Positions 49,846-58,654 of a DNA stretch of 63,883 bases are shown here, one piece after another (positions within the stretch are counted from its first letter, which is position 1; each line of letters starts with the position of its first letter). The DNA lies in the NCBI RefSeq assembly GCF_014656075.1, contig NZ_BNBS01000044.1, forward strand, positions 1 to 63,883, given 5' to 3'. Both the position numbers and the translations under genes were made by a program. The DNA comes from Streptomyces hydrogenans (GTDB lineage Bacteria; Actinomycetota; Actinomycetes; Streptomycetales; Streptomycetaceae). The notes below the pieces were generated by a model that worked only from the letters and a program-made list of their open reading frames with translations, was not told where the DNA came from and searched no databases.

Positions 49846-50280
49846 TCAGCCCCGCAGCGTGGCGATGACCTTCTCGACGCGCCGCTGCCGTGTCTCGGGC
49901 TTCTTCGCGCTCTCGACGGCCCGTGCGTGCTCGCGCCTGCGGCTGTGGGAGAGGCTGTCGTAGGCGGCGCGGGCGACCGGGTCGTCGTCCAGGGCCCGGG
50001 TCAGCTCCGGGGGCTCGACGACGACGCGCGGCTCGGTGTCGAGCTCCACCTCGACGTCGACCTCCTCGCCGATCGCGACGTCCGCGGCCTGCCGGTTGGC
50101 GTTGCTGAGGCCGATCAGGTGGCGGCCGCGCAGCAGGGCGATCCGGCTCCTCCACACATGGCCGTGGACCGTGATCGTCACCGGCGGCCGCGCGCCCCCG
50201 CCGAGCGCGGCCACCACCTCGGCCGGCACCTCCAGCCCCCGCATGGGCTCGGGCGGCTCGACCCGGGCGCGAAACTTCAT
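49846..50280 (-). CDS. DUF1905/YdeI-like protein
   Basis: A 144-residue protein. The first about 95 residues are a DUF1905 beta-barrel (KFRARVEPPEPMRGLEVPAEVVAALGGGARPPVTITVHGHVWRS...IGLSNANRQAADVAIGEEVDVEVELDTEPR) and the rest a YdeI/OmdA-like helical segment (DDPVARAAYDSLSHSRRREHARAVESAKKPETRQRRVEKVIATL). This pairing is called a bacteriocin-protection or OmpD-associated protein in databases; a real function is unknown. ATG 50280 has AGGAGGA 6 bases upstream. Confidence 0.85.
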   Translation of the reverse strand: MKFRARVEPPEPMRGLEVPAEVVAALGGGARPPVTITVHGHVWRSRIALLRGRHLIGLSNANRQAADVAIGEEVDVEVELDTEPRVVVEPPELTRALDDDPVARAAYDSLSHSRRREHARAVESAKKPETRQRRVEKVIATLRG

Positions 50281-50539
50281 GGTCTTCCTCCTGTCGCTCC
50301 GCCGGCTCACCGCGGATCCGGCCCGCCCGGCACACGAGAAACGCTACGGGCCGTGCGGCGGCGGGGCTTCTCGAATCCTGACCGGGGCCGGGTCGGGCCC
50401 GGGCGGATGCGGGGTCGGGCGCGCCCCGCGGCGACGGCCCCGCCCCCTTCACCGCGACCAGGCTGTCCATCCCCCGCACGGCGACCAGGCCTGCGGCCCT
50501 TCCCGTGGCACCCGCCGCCACGTCGAGGGCGAGCCGTCG

Positions 50540-52012
50540 TCAGGCGTCCGGGGGCGCCCCCTCGGCGAGGCCCGCCGCGGCTCTCGCCCGGACGCGCGCG
50601 AGGCGCTTGTCCCAGGCGGCCGCGCGCCGGGAGAGGAACGGACCCCGGGAGGGGCGGGCGCCGTGGTACATCGCGTAGCCGAGGTCGCGGGCGTCGTAGT
50701 CGGCGAGCTCCCCCGCCGGGGTGACCCAGTACGCGACGCCGTCCGAGAGGGCGATGCCGCACCGGGAGCCGACGGCCGTCGGGAGGGTGTCGGTGTTCCT
50801 GTCGTGCGGGTGCCGTTGCCGGAGCGGAGTGCCGTCGGCCGCGTCGAGCACCAGGAACGAGGCCGGGGCGATGTCGCGGTGCCCCGTGGTGACCACGGCG
50901 AGACGGTCCTCGTCGACGCTCGGCGGGGTGCGGACCGGGGTGTCCGTCCGCAGGTGCCACGACGGCCTGCCGGTCGCCGCGTCGAGGGCGGCGACCGCGC
51001 CTCCCCGGTGCCCGCCGTCGCCGTCGCGCCACCACCCGGCCGCGTACACCCGGCCGCCGTGGACCACGGGGCTCCCTTCCAGGGTGGCGAGCGCGCCCAG
51101 GCCGGTGTTCCACACGGTGCGGCCGTCCCGGACGTCGAGGGCGTGGACGCCTCCGGGGAGCGTGAGGACGTGGACGACGCCGTCCTCGCCGACGGCGACC
51201 GACGTGTCGCCCGAACAGGGCAGCGCCCGCCACCACAAGGGGGCTCCGGTGCGCAGCGCGAAGGCCCCGACGCCGGTGTCGGTCGCCACGACGACCTTGC
51301 CGTCGTGGATCGCCGGTGACTGCCCCTGTCCCGGAGCCTCCCGGACCCGGGCGAGCAGCCCCGCGACCGGAAGGAGGTGGGAGGGAGGAGGTCCGTCCGA
51401 GGGTCCCGCGCCGTCGGCGAGATCCGTGTGCCACAGCGGCGCGGTCGGGTTCCGGGCGAGGTCCGGATCGGCGGACGTCACGGCCAGCCGGCGCCTCGGC
51501 CCGAGGGGATCGGAGAAGAGGCCGGACCCGGGGAGGCGCCCGCAGGCCGCGACGAACCCCTCCGCCACGGCGGGCGCGCCGCCTCCCGCGCAGCCGAGCG
51601 CCGGACCGGGCGCGCGCACGTCGCCGGTCGCGGCGTCCACGGAGTGCAGGATCCCGTCCCCGCGCAGGAGATGGACGAGGCCGTCGTGGACCGTGGGCCC
51701 GGCGACGTACGGCACCGGGGACCTGCCGTGACGTCCCGGCGCGGTCTCCGGGTCCGGCAGGGCGCGGGCCTGGACGCTCCACAGGAACGTCCGCGTGAGG
51801 GGCTCGCACGCGTACGCGACGCCGTGGTCGGTCGTCCCGTAGACGACGCCGTCGACGACGGCCGGCGTCGCGAGCGTCCGCCCGCGCAGGACCACGCGCA
51901 GCCGCGAGGGCGGTCGCCGTTCCCCGCTGTCGACGGAGCGGTGGCATCCGGTCCGTGCCATGTTCGCCTGGTACACCCGTCTCCCCGCCGCCCAGTCGCG
52001 TCCGCCCGACAC
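50540..52012 (-). CDS. PQQ-type beta-propeller protein
   Basis: A 490-residue protein with repeated PQQ-like blades: TPAVVDGVVYGTTDHGVAYAC, AGPTVHDGLVHLLRGDGILHSVDAATGDV, SPAIHDGKVVVATDTGVGAFALRTGAPLWW and SPVVHGGRVYAAGWW, each ending near a Trp, as in BamB and quinoprotein-like proteins. No signal peptide is visible with GTG 52012; the start region GGRDWAAGRRVYQANMARTG resembles the W..AGG..N.R of such propellers. No cofactor-binding Trp docking or Cys pair is evident, so a binding scaffold is more likely than an enzyme. Confidence 0.8.
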   Translation of the reverse strand: MSGGRDWAAGRRVYQANMARTGCHRSVDSGERRPPSRLRVVLRGRTLATPAVVDGVVYGTTDHGVAYACEPLTRTFLWSVQARALPDPETAPGRHGRSPVPYVAGPTVHDGLVHLLRGDGILHSVDAATGDVRAPGPALGCAGGGAPAVAEGFVAACGRLPGSGLFSDPLGPRRRLAVTSADPDLARNPTAPLWHTDLADGAGPSDGPPPSHLLPVAGLLARVREAPGQGQSPAIHDGKVVVATDTGVGAFALRTGAPLWWRALPCSGDTSVAVGEDGVVHVLTLPGGVHALDVRDGRTVWNTGLGALATLEGSPVVHGGRVYAAGWWRDGDGGHRGGAVAALDAATGRPSWHLRTDTPVRTPPSVDEDRLAVVTTGHRDIAPASFLVLDAADGTPLRQRHPHDRNTDTLPTAVGSRCGIALSDGVAYWVTPAGELADYDARDLGYAMYHGARPSRGPFLSRRAAAWDKRLARVRARAAAGLAEGAPPDA

Positions 52013-52311
52013 CCTGACGAACTCCGGGCGTTGGGGCGGGCGTTCGGGCCAAGCTACAGCCCTTCGGCCCGGAACCGAAGGTTCGGGCCGGGGCCCGGAA
52101 GCCCCGGCCCGTCCCGCGTCCCCGCCGCTCCCTCGCCCCGGCCGCGACCCGGCGAGCGCGTCCTTCGTTCGGGTGATGCGGGTGACGCGGCGTCGAGGGC
52201 CCGCGGGGACGGTTCCGCCGTTGTGCGCCGTGGTCGGTCGGGCCTGGTGGTCCGGATCCGGCGGCCGTGCCCGGTGGGCCGGTGTCAGGGCGCGCGTCGC
52301 CTACGGTGAAC

Positions 52312-52507
52312 GGGCTCCGGACCCAGCGGGATCCGGGGGCGAGCGGGCTCCGGACCGAGCTGTCTCCGGGCCGAGCGGGATCCGGGGACCGAGCTGTCTC
52401 CGGGCCGAGCGGGATCCGGGGACCGAGCGGGATCCGGACTCGGCGGGATCCGGCGACCGAGCGGGATCCGGACTCGGCGGGATCCGGCGACCGAGCGGGA
52501 TCCGGAC
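52312..52507. repeat. GGATCC-rich tandem repeat array
   Basis: Eight GGATCC sites (52329, 52378, 52412, 52430, 52446, 52464, 52480 and 52498) sit in near-identical surroundings GAGCGGGATCCGG, the last six spaced 16-18 bases. Two higher-order units, one of about 33 bases with CTGTCTCCGGGCC and one of about 34 with ACTCGGCGGGATCCGG, each occur twice. It fills the 528-base gap between the propeller gene and the SDR gene, whose ribosome site lies about 30 bases after it. Ends are imprecise. Confidence 0.85.
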
Positions 52508-52540
52508 CGCTCACGCTGAACGGCGAGGAAGGGGCGGGGC

Positions 52541-53350
52541 ATGATCGGCACCCCATGGAGTGACCGGTCCGTCGTGGTGACGGGCGGGACGCGCGGTATC
52601 GGGCGGGGCATCGCCGAACTCTTCGCACGGCGGGGTGCGGCGGTGCTGCTGACCGGTCGGGACGAGGCGGTGGCGCGTGCGGTCGCCGCGGAGCTGGTCC
52701 GGGCCACCGGCGGGCGGGTCGACGGCGTGGGGGTGGACCTGCGGACTCCGGCCTCGGTCGAGACGATGGCGGCCGAGGCGGAACGCCGCCACGGGCACAT
52801 CGACGTCCTGTGCGCGAACGCGGGCATCTTTCCCGAGAGGCCCCTGCGCGAGATGACCGCGGCCGACATCGACGAGGTCCTGGCCGTGAACCTGCGCGGG
52901 TCGATCCTTTCGGTACGGGCCTGCCTGCCCGCGATGGAACGAGCCGGGCGCGGACGCGTCGTCCTCACCTCCTCCATCACCGGCCCCACCACGGGGTACA
53001 CCGGCTGGTCCCACTACGGGGCGAGCAAGGCGGGGCAGCTCGGGTTCCTGCGGGGCGCGGCCCTGGAGCTGGCGCCCCTGGGCATCACCGTCAACGCCGT
53101 GCTGCCGGGCAACGTCCGCACCGAGGGGCTGGACGCGCTAGGCGAGGACTACCTGCGCCGGATGGCGGCGTCGATCCCGCTGGGCAGGCTCGGGGAGACC
53201 ACGGACGTCGCCCACGCGGTCGCGTTCCTCGCCTCGGACGAGGCCGCCTTCATCACCGGCCAGACCCTCACCGTCGACGGTGGGCAGACCGTTCCCGAGT
53301 CCCTCGACGCCCTCGCCCTCCCGCTCGTCCCGGCCGCCGTCTCCGGCTGA
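52541..53350 (+). CDS. SDR-family NAD(P)-dependent oxidoreductase (FabG-like)
   Basis: A 269-residue short-chain dehydrogenase. VVVTGGTRGIGRGIAELFA binds the cofactor; the Arg after TGG and the Arg in TGRDEA suggest NADPH. VLCANAGIF, the catalytic VVLTSSIT, and YGASKAGQLGFLRG with Tyr and Lys follow, then ITVNAVLPGNVRTEG and ITGQTLTVDGGQTVPES at the end, which fits the 3-oxoacyl-ACP reductase-like group. The substrate is unknown; an alcohol/sugar oxidation role is also possible. It directly follows the tandem repeat array. Confidence 0.9.
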   Translation: MIGTPWSDRSVVVTGGTRGIGRGIAELFARRGAAVLLTGRDEAVARAVAAELVRATGGRVDGVGVDLRTPASVETMAAEAERRHGHIDVLCANAGIFPERPLREMTAADIDEVLAVNLRGSILSVRACLPAMERAGRGRVVLTSSITGPTTGYTGWSHYGASKAGQLGFLRGAALELAPLGITVNAVLPGNVRTEGLDALGEDYLRRMAASIPLGRLGETTDVAHAVAFLASDEAAFITGQTLTVDGGQTVPESLDALALPLVPAAVSG

Positions 53351-53381
53351 GGCCGAGGCCGGGGGAGCGCGCCGAGCAGGG

Positions 53382-54092
53382 TCAGTAGGGCAGTCCCTCG
53401 GTCGCCGCGCGCAGGGCGGCGTCGAGACAGGCGGCGAGTTCCTCGTCCGCGGCGTCCGGACGGTCCGCGTAGCGGTGGGCGAAGCTCTCCACCGCCGCGC
53501 GCAGGGCGCCGTTGAGGGTGGCGGCGTGCACGGTCACCCGCAGGGCGTCGTCGGCGGTGCCGGTGTCCGCCCCGGCCGTCGAGCGCTGCGCGAGGAGCGT
53601 GGCGAGGACGGGCAGGGCGTCGTCGTGGGCCTGGAGCCAGACGGCGCGCAGCGCGGGCTCGGTGGAGGTCATGCGGATCAGGTCGAGGATGGCGGGGGTG
53701 AAGGCGGGCAGCTCGCCCTCGCGGCAGGTCTCGGCGAAGAAGTCCCGCAGGCTCACATCCGCCGGCCAGTGCCGGAGGCGGTCGACGGCGAAGTCGAGCC
53801 CGGCCGCCAGCAGGGGCAGCACGCAGCTCTCCTTCGTGGGGAAGTGGCGCCACAGGGTGCGCGCGGACACGCCCACCTCCTGGGCGATGTGCTCTCCCGT
53901 CGTGGCGGCGATCCCTCGCGTGGTGAAGAGGCGCACCGCCGCGCAGGCGATGTCGAGGCGCAGGGCCGTCTTGCGGCGGTCGAGGAGCGACGGCCGCTCC
54001 CCGTCCGGCGGCACCGCCCCCTGGCGCGGTGCCTCGATCGGCGTCTGGTGCACCCTGGCCACCGTCCTCGCGTGCGGAGATCGCCGCAGCAT
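53382..54092 (-). CDS. TetR-family repressor
   Basis: A 236-residue TetR protein. The HTH is TTGEHIAQEVGVSARTLWRHFPTKESCVLPLL (about 62-93). The C-terminal domain (RMTSTEPALRAVWLQAHDDALPVLATLL) is of the MftR-like/TetR_C type. It is divergent from the secreted lipase gene, and a 29-bp inverted repeat lies in the gap. ATG 54092 has no obvious ribosome site; GTG 54062 is an equally possible start. Convergent with the SDR gene 31 bases away. Confidence 0.85.
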   Translation of the reverse strand: MLRRSPHARTVARVHQTPIEAPRQGAVPPDGERPSLLDRRKTALRLDIACAAVRLFTTRGIAATTGEHIAQEVGVSARTLWRHFPTKESCVLPLLAAGLDFAVDRLRHWPADVSLRDFFAETCREGELPAFTPAILDLIRMTSTEPALRAVWLQAHDDALPVLATLLAQRSTAGADTGTADDALRVTVHAATLNGALRAAVESFAHRYADRPDAADEELAACLDAALRAATEGLPY

Positions 54093-54202
54093 ACCGAGGA
54101 GCGGGCGACCGGCGGCACCCTCGTGCCCGCCGGACCGTCACCTGGGCGATCCGAGCCGGTCGCTCGATGCCCACGGGCCCCAGAAGACGCGTGCAGACAT
54201 CT

Positions 54203-54253
54203 TGTCAGTGAGTGACACCCGTCCTTACTCTCCAGTAAATGACTGGCGAGTAA
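54203..54253. promoter_or_regulatory. Palindromic operators in the tetR/lipase gap
   Basis: A 29-bp inverted repeat (54225-54253) has 12-base arms TTACTCTCCAGT and ACTGGCGAGTAA with one mismatch and the centre AAATG. A second, shorter repeat TGTCA-GTGAG-TGACA lies at 54203-54217. Both are in the 263-base gap between divergent tetR and lipase genes, in the only AT-richer part of it. The larger one has the size of a TetR operator. Confidence 0.75.
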
Positions 54254-54355
54254 CCCCCTTTCCACCCCCTGAGGTGACATGGCCGCGCCAATTTCACCCG
54301 TCGGCGCGGTCGCCCGACCGGGTTCCGCCGGACCCCGACGAACAAGGAGTGCCCC

Positions 54356-55714
54356 TTGAGCCGCAAGCGACTCCGCCCCCTCTCCGCCGACGCGGGAGCC
54401 CGTCTCCTCGCGGCGGCCGTCGCGGGCGCCGTCTGCGCCTGCCTGGCCGCCGCCCCGGCCTCCGCCACCGACACGGAACCCGTCGTCTCGCGCGGGGTCA
54501 CCATCCCCGCGTTCTACAACCCGCCCACCGAACTCCCCGCCGCCGACGGCGCGTTGATACGGACCGAGCCGATGTCGCTGGGGCTGAGCATCCCCGGCCT
54601 CGACGGCCGGCCCCTGCCGGGCACGGCGACCCGCCTGATGTACAAGTCCACCGACTCCTCGGGGCGGCCCGTCGCCGTCACCGGCACCTACATCGAGCCC
54701 TCCGCCGCCTGGAAGCGGTCCGGACCGCGACCGCTGGTCGCGATGGCCTCGGGCACCATGGGACAGGGGGACCAGTGCGCGCCCTCGTTCGCCCTGGAGC
54801 ACCCGCTCACCCTGACCGGCGACACGATGTCCGTGGGCTACGAAGCCCTCGCCGTCTACCGGATCCTGGCCTCCGGCGCGGCCGTCGTCCTCACCGACTA
54901 CGTCGGCCTCGGCGCCACCGACCGGCTGCACACCTACGTCAACCGCCTCGACCAGGGCCACGCCCTGCTGGACGCCGCCCGCGCGGCCCGCGCCGTGCCC
55001 GGCGCTTCCGTCACCGCCGGCTCGCGCACCGGCCTGTACGGCTACAGCCAGGGCGGCGCGGCGGCCGCGTCGGCCGCCGAACTCCAGCCCTCCTACGCGC
55101 CGGACGTCCCGCTCAGCGGTACGTACGCCGGCGCCCCGCCCGCCGATCTCACCTCCACCATGAAGGGCATCGACGGCAGTGCGCTGGCCGGCGCGCTGGC
55201 CTGGTCGATCAGCGGCTTCGCCCAGGCGGACCCGGATCTGCGCGCCGTCGTCGAGGAGCACGTCAGCGACAGCGGGAAGGCGGTGCTCCGGGACGCCTCG
55301 ACCATGTGCGTCGGCGACGCGCTCTTCGGCTACGGCTTCGCGAAGAGCAGCCGGTGGACGAAGGACGGCCGGTCCATCGGCGACATCATCGCCGCCGAGC
55401 CGGCGGCGCGGGCCGCTCTGAACAGGCAGCGGATCGGCACGCTCCGGCCGGCCGGCCCGGTGCGGGTGGCCACCGGCGTCCACGACGACATCGTGCCCCA
55501 CGGCCAGGCCCGGCAGCTGGCCGTGGACTGGTGCCGCAAGGGCGCCGACGTCACGTACGAGGCGGTGGTCCTGCCGAACCTGGGCGACAAGATCCTCACC
55601 AACCACCTCGTGCCCCTCCTCACCGACCAGGGCGACGCCATCGCCTGGCTGACGGACCGGCTCGCCGGGCAGCCCGCGGGCTCCAACTGCTGGACCATGC
55701 CCCTCCAGCCCTGA
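54356..55714 (+). CDS. Secretory lipase (LIP family, PF03583-like)
   Basis: A 452-residue secreted hydrolase. A long signal peptide (about 1-38, ending APASAT) precedes a body with LMYKSTDSSGRPVAVTGTYIEPS, VVLTDYVGLGATDRLHTYVN and the nucleophile elbow YGYSQGGAAAASAA, followed by GVHDDIVPHGQARQLAVDWC with the acidic and His candidates, as in Candida-type secretory lipases and their actinobacterial relatives. It cleaves acyl esters outside the cell. The start is TTG 54356, with AAGGAG 6 bases upstream. Control by the divergent TetR is likely. Confidence 0.88.
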   Translation: MSRKRLRPLSADAGARLLAAAVAGAVCACLAAAPASATDTEPVVSRGVTIPAFYNPPTELPAADGALIRTEPMSLGLSIPGLDGRPLPGTATRLMYKSTDSSGRPVAVTGTYIEPSAAWKRSGPRPLVAMASGTMGQGDQCAPSFALEHPLTLTGDTMSVGYEALAVYRILASGAAVVLTDYVGLGATDRLHTYVNRLDQGHALLDAARAARAVPGASVTAGSRTGLYGYSQGGAAAASAAELQPSYAPDVPLSGTYAGAPPADLTSTMKGIDGSALAGALAWSISGFAQADPDLRAVVEEHVSDSGKAVLRDASTMCVGDALFGYGFAKSSRWTKDGRSIGDIIAAEPAARAALNRQRIGTLRPAGPVRVATGVHDDIVPHGQARQLAVDWCRKGADVTYEAVVLPNLGDKILTNHLVPLLTDQGDAIAWLTDRLAGQPAGSNCWTMPLQP

Positions 55715-55722
55715 CCCGCGCC

Positions 55723-55753
55723 GCGCGCCGCCGGCCACCCGCCGGCGGTGCGC
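55723..55753 (+). terminator. Hairpin terminator after the lipase gene
   Basis: A 13-bp stem (55723-55735 with 55741-55753, one G-T pair) closes a 5-base loop CACCC nine bases after the lipase stop. The remaining gap to 56014 has no gene; an AT-richer stretch near 55895-55918 (ATGTTAATCGAAAATCAC) may belong to the promoter of the Lcp-like gene. Confidence 0.7.
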
Positions 55754-56014
55754 CGCGCAGGGACCCGGCGCACCGCGCCGCCTCCTCCGGTCCCGCCCCG
55801 ATCCCGAGCCGTCGAGCCCCCTCCCTGCCCCGACGCCCGCCCGCCGTGAAGACGCCACGCCCTTCGTCACGCCCATTGCCGAGCACTGCACGCCTCGCTA
55901 TGTTAATCGAAAATCACATGGGCGGAGCGGTGCCGCAGCCCGCTCCCCGCCCGTGAACGGCAAGTCTGCGCAGGCTCCGGACCCTCCGGGTCCCTCTGGG
56001 AAGCAGGTACGTCA

Positions 56015-57214
56015 ATGGACCACCTCAGCAGGCGAAAGCTCCTCTCACTCGGCGCGGCGCTCGGTCTCGCGGGCGTCGCGAACCCCGTCCCCGCGTGGGC
56101 CTCCACGGGGGCGGCGGCCGGGACGGCCGCGACCACCGGTCCCGAGTGGATCTGGGACGACCTGGCCGACCCCCTGATGGCCAGGATGCTCACCGGCGGC
56201 CACGTGCCGGCGATCAACACGGCGTGGGCGTCGTGGGTGGACAACAACGACCCCCTGCCCAGCGGCCTCCCGGCCGAGTTCTCCGCCTACCTGGGCCGGG
56301 TCAACCGGCTGCCGTCCTGGGCCGACCCCGCCAAGCTCGCCCGCGCGGCCGACTTCAACCGACGCCGGGACACGTACCTCTTCATGCTGTACGGCCTCGG
56401 CAGCGGCATCATGAGCACCGTCATCCCGCGCGAGGCGAAGAGCGTGTACTGGTCGGCGGGCGGCGCGGACATGCAGGACCGCGCGGCCAAGACGTTCACC
56501 TTCGGCTACGACCTGTCCGAGCTCAAGGCGTTCGAACCCACCGGGCAGTTCGTCGTCACGGCCAACAAGACGCGCGTGGTGCACGCGGCCGTACGCCACC
56601 TGCTGCCGCAGTCCCCGCACTGGCGGGCGGTCGCCGACGAGACCATCCCGATCAGCGCCGCCGACATCCTGGTCACCTTCCACAGCCTCGGCACCTTCGT
56701 GTACCGGAAGCTGCTCGACTGGAGGATCCCGTTCCCGGCCGCGGACCAGGAGGCCTTCCTGCACTCGTGGCAGGTCGCCATCCACCTGCTGGGCGTCCCG
56801 GACGAGCACATCCCCCAGACCTGGGCGGAAGCCGAACGCCAGGCGGCGCGGGTGCTCACCCCGATCCTCACGCCGTCCACCGAGGGCATCGCCCTGGCCG
56901 AGGAACTGCTCGGCCTGACGGCGCAGGTCGACCTCGGGGTCACCCGCGGGTTCCTGAACGAGTTCGTGCGCTACGTCCTGAGCGACGAGGTCGGCGACTG
57001 GCTGGGCCTCCGGCGCGACTACGCCGCCGCGGCCCTGGTCCGTACCGCCTGGCCCGCGTTCATCCTGTTCCGCGAGGGGCTGTCGCCGATCATGCCCGGC
57101 ACGTTCTACATGTTCGACCAGTTCGTACGGGCGCTGGCCATGCTGTTCCTCAACAAGGGCGGCTCGGGGAAGACGACCCCCATCACCATCCCCACCGGGA
57201 ACAGGGCGGGCTGA
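56015..57214 (+). CDS. Tat-exported DUF2236 protein, Lcp-like (latex-clearing)
   Basis: A 399-residue protein. The N-terminus LSRRKLLSLGAALGLAG is a Tat signal, indicating export of a folded cofactor-containing protein. The body follows the plan of latex-clearing protein/rubber oxygenase and MpaB (DUF2236): GPEWIWDDL, YLFMLYGLGSGIMSTVIPREAK, then NKTRVVHAAVRHLLPQSPHW, which in Lcp includes the Arg/Lys/His set around the b-type haem, and DILVTFHSLGTFVYRKLLDW. Lcp cleaves poly(cis-1,4-isoprene) double bonds with oxygen. Whether this is a true rubber oxygenase or another DUF2236 oxygenase cannot be settled by eye. Confidence 0.83.
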   Translation: MDHLSRRKLLSLGAALGLAGVANPVPAWASTGAAAGTAATTGPEWIWDDLADPLMARMLTGGHVPAINTAWASWVDNNDPLPSGLPAEFSAYLGRVNRLPSWADPAKLARAADFNRRRDTYLFMLYGLGSGIMSTVIPREAKSVYWSAGGADMQDRAAKTFTFGYDLSELKAFEPTGQFVVTANKTRVVHAAVRHLLPQSPHWRAVADETIPISAADILVTFHSLGTFVYRKLLDWRIPFPAADQEAFLHSWQVAIHLLGVPDEHIPQTWAEAERQAARVLTPILTPSTEGIALAEELLGLTAQVDLGVTRGFLNEFVRYVLSDEVGDWLGLRRDYAAAALVRTAWPAFILFREGLSPIMPGTFYMFDQFVRALAMLFLNKGGSGKTTPITIPTGNRAG

Positions 57215-57272
57215 GCCGCCGACGGCGGGACCCGGGGAGCCGCGACCGCCCCGCCGCGCGACGCCCGGCCGC

Positions 57273-58469
57273 TCAGAGGCCGAGGGCGCCCACGACCAGG
57301 CGGGTCACGGTCCGCCGGGCGGCGGGTCCGTCGCGCCACCGCAGCCTGCGGCCCGCCTCGACCACCACGCCGAACCCCGCGTGGGCCAGCGCCCGGGCCT
57401 GGCGGGAGTCCAGTTCCGGACGGGCCAGGCGCAGCCAGTGCTCCCAGACGGCGATGTGCTTCCGCTGCGCGAGGACCAGGGGACGGCGCGGGTCCGCGGG
57501 CAGGCCGGGGAGTTCGGCCTCGGCGACGCTGTTGAGATCGGTGTACTCGAAGCAGTACGCCACGTGGGTCGCCGCCAGCGCGACGACGGCGTCGTACGGG
57601 GCCGTCACCCCGCGCAGGCTCCGCTCGGTCCCCCGGGCCAGCAGGTCCGCCGCCTGGAGGCACGCCGCGGCCAGGACGTCGATCTTGCCGGGGTAGTGGC
57701 GGTACAGCGCGGACGGGGTCAGCCCCACGGCCCGGGCGATCTGCCCGTTGGTGACGCTGGCGAAGCCGTCCCGGGCGAACAGCGGGACGGCCGCCGCGAG
57801 GATCTCGTCGCGCCGCGTCCGGGGCACCGGCCGGGCCGGCAGCTCGACGGGGGCCGGGGCGGAGCCCTCCGCCCCCGGGTCGCTCGCGGCGACGCCGAGC
57901 GCGGACTTCACCAGCAGGTCCTCGGCCCGGCGCTGGGCGATCGAGGTGCGGTGCATCGTGATCGACCCGATCGCGCCGAGGGCCGCCGTGGCGCGCAGTC
58001 GCCCGTCAGGAAAGGGGTGTTCCCGCCGCACCGCGTCGTCGACCCGGTCGACGACGCGGTCGTACTTCGTCTTGAGGCGCCGGCGGTCCTCGCGCTCCAG
58101 GTAGCGCGCCTCCCACCGGTACACGCCGCCGGAGGCGCGATGGGCCACGGTGATCCGGGCGACGGCCGTCAGCACCTCCGTCAGGGGCGCGTCGGAGGGC
58201 ACCTCGTCGAGCGCGGCGACCAGGCCGTCCACCATGACGCCGGCGCACTCGGCGAACAGCGCGTACTTGTTCGGGAAGTGCCGGTACAGCGCGGTCGCGG
58301 TGATGTCCACGCGGGCGGCGACGTCCTCCATGGAGGCCGCGTGGTAGCCCCGCTCGCTGAAGACCCGTCCGGCCGCGTCCACGATGAGCTGCCGGCGGTT
58401 GCGCGGCCGGGTGGCGGGGACCGGCCGCGCGGTCTCTGCCGGTCGGGCGGACGGGGAGACGGAGGGCAT
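57273..58469 (-). CDS. Two-HTH TetR-like fusion regulator
   Basis: A 398-residue protein with two complete TetR halves. The first HTH (about 28-75) is GRVFSERGYHAASMEDVAARVDITATALYRHFPNKYALFAEC and the second (about 220-265) VPLFARDGFASVTNGQIARAVGLTPSALYRHYPGKIDVLAA. Each is followed by its own helical domain, so it is a head-to-tail internal duplication. Classical TetR proteins dimerise; this one may act as a covalent dimer. It is convergent with the Lcp-like gene, 58 bases apart, so it may not regulate that one. Targets unknown. Confidence 0.9.
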   Translation of the reverse strand: MPSVSPSARPAETARPVPATRPRNRRQLIVDAAGRVFSERGYHAASMEDVAARVDITATALYRHFPNKYALFAECAGVMVDGLVAALDEVPSDAPLTEVLTAVARITVAHRASGGVYRWEARYLEREDRRRLKTKYDRVVDRVDDAVRREHPFPDGRLRATAALGAIGSITMHRTSIAQRRAEDLLVKSALGVAASDPGAEGSAPAPVELPARPVPRTRRDEILAAAVPLFARDGFASVTNGQIARAVGLTPSALYRHYPGKIDVLAAACLQAADLLARGTERSLRGVTAPYDAVVALAATHVAYCFEYTDLNSVAEAELPGLPADPRRPLVLAQRKHIAVWEHWLRLARPELDSRQARALAHAGFGVVVEAGRRLRWRDGPAARRTVTRLVVGALGL

Positions 58470-58654
58470 GCGGATCAGTCAATCACAGGCCCTCCGGGAA
58501 GAGGACGGCTTCCTGGCGGTGCGGGCGGGGAGCGGCGGACGGGGCCTGCGGGGGCTGCGCGACAGCCGGCGCGGGCCGGTCGCCCGCCCGTCCGCCCCAC
58601 GCCTTGCCCGCCCGCTCGACCGCCTGACTTCCGCCCGGCCCGCCCCCCGCCCGA

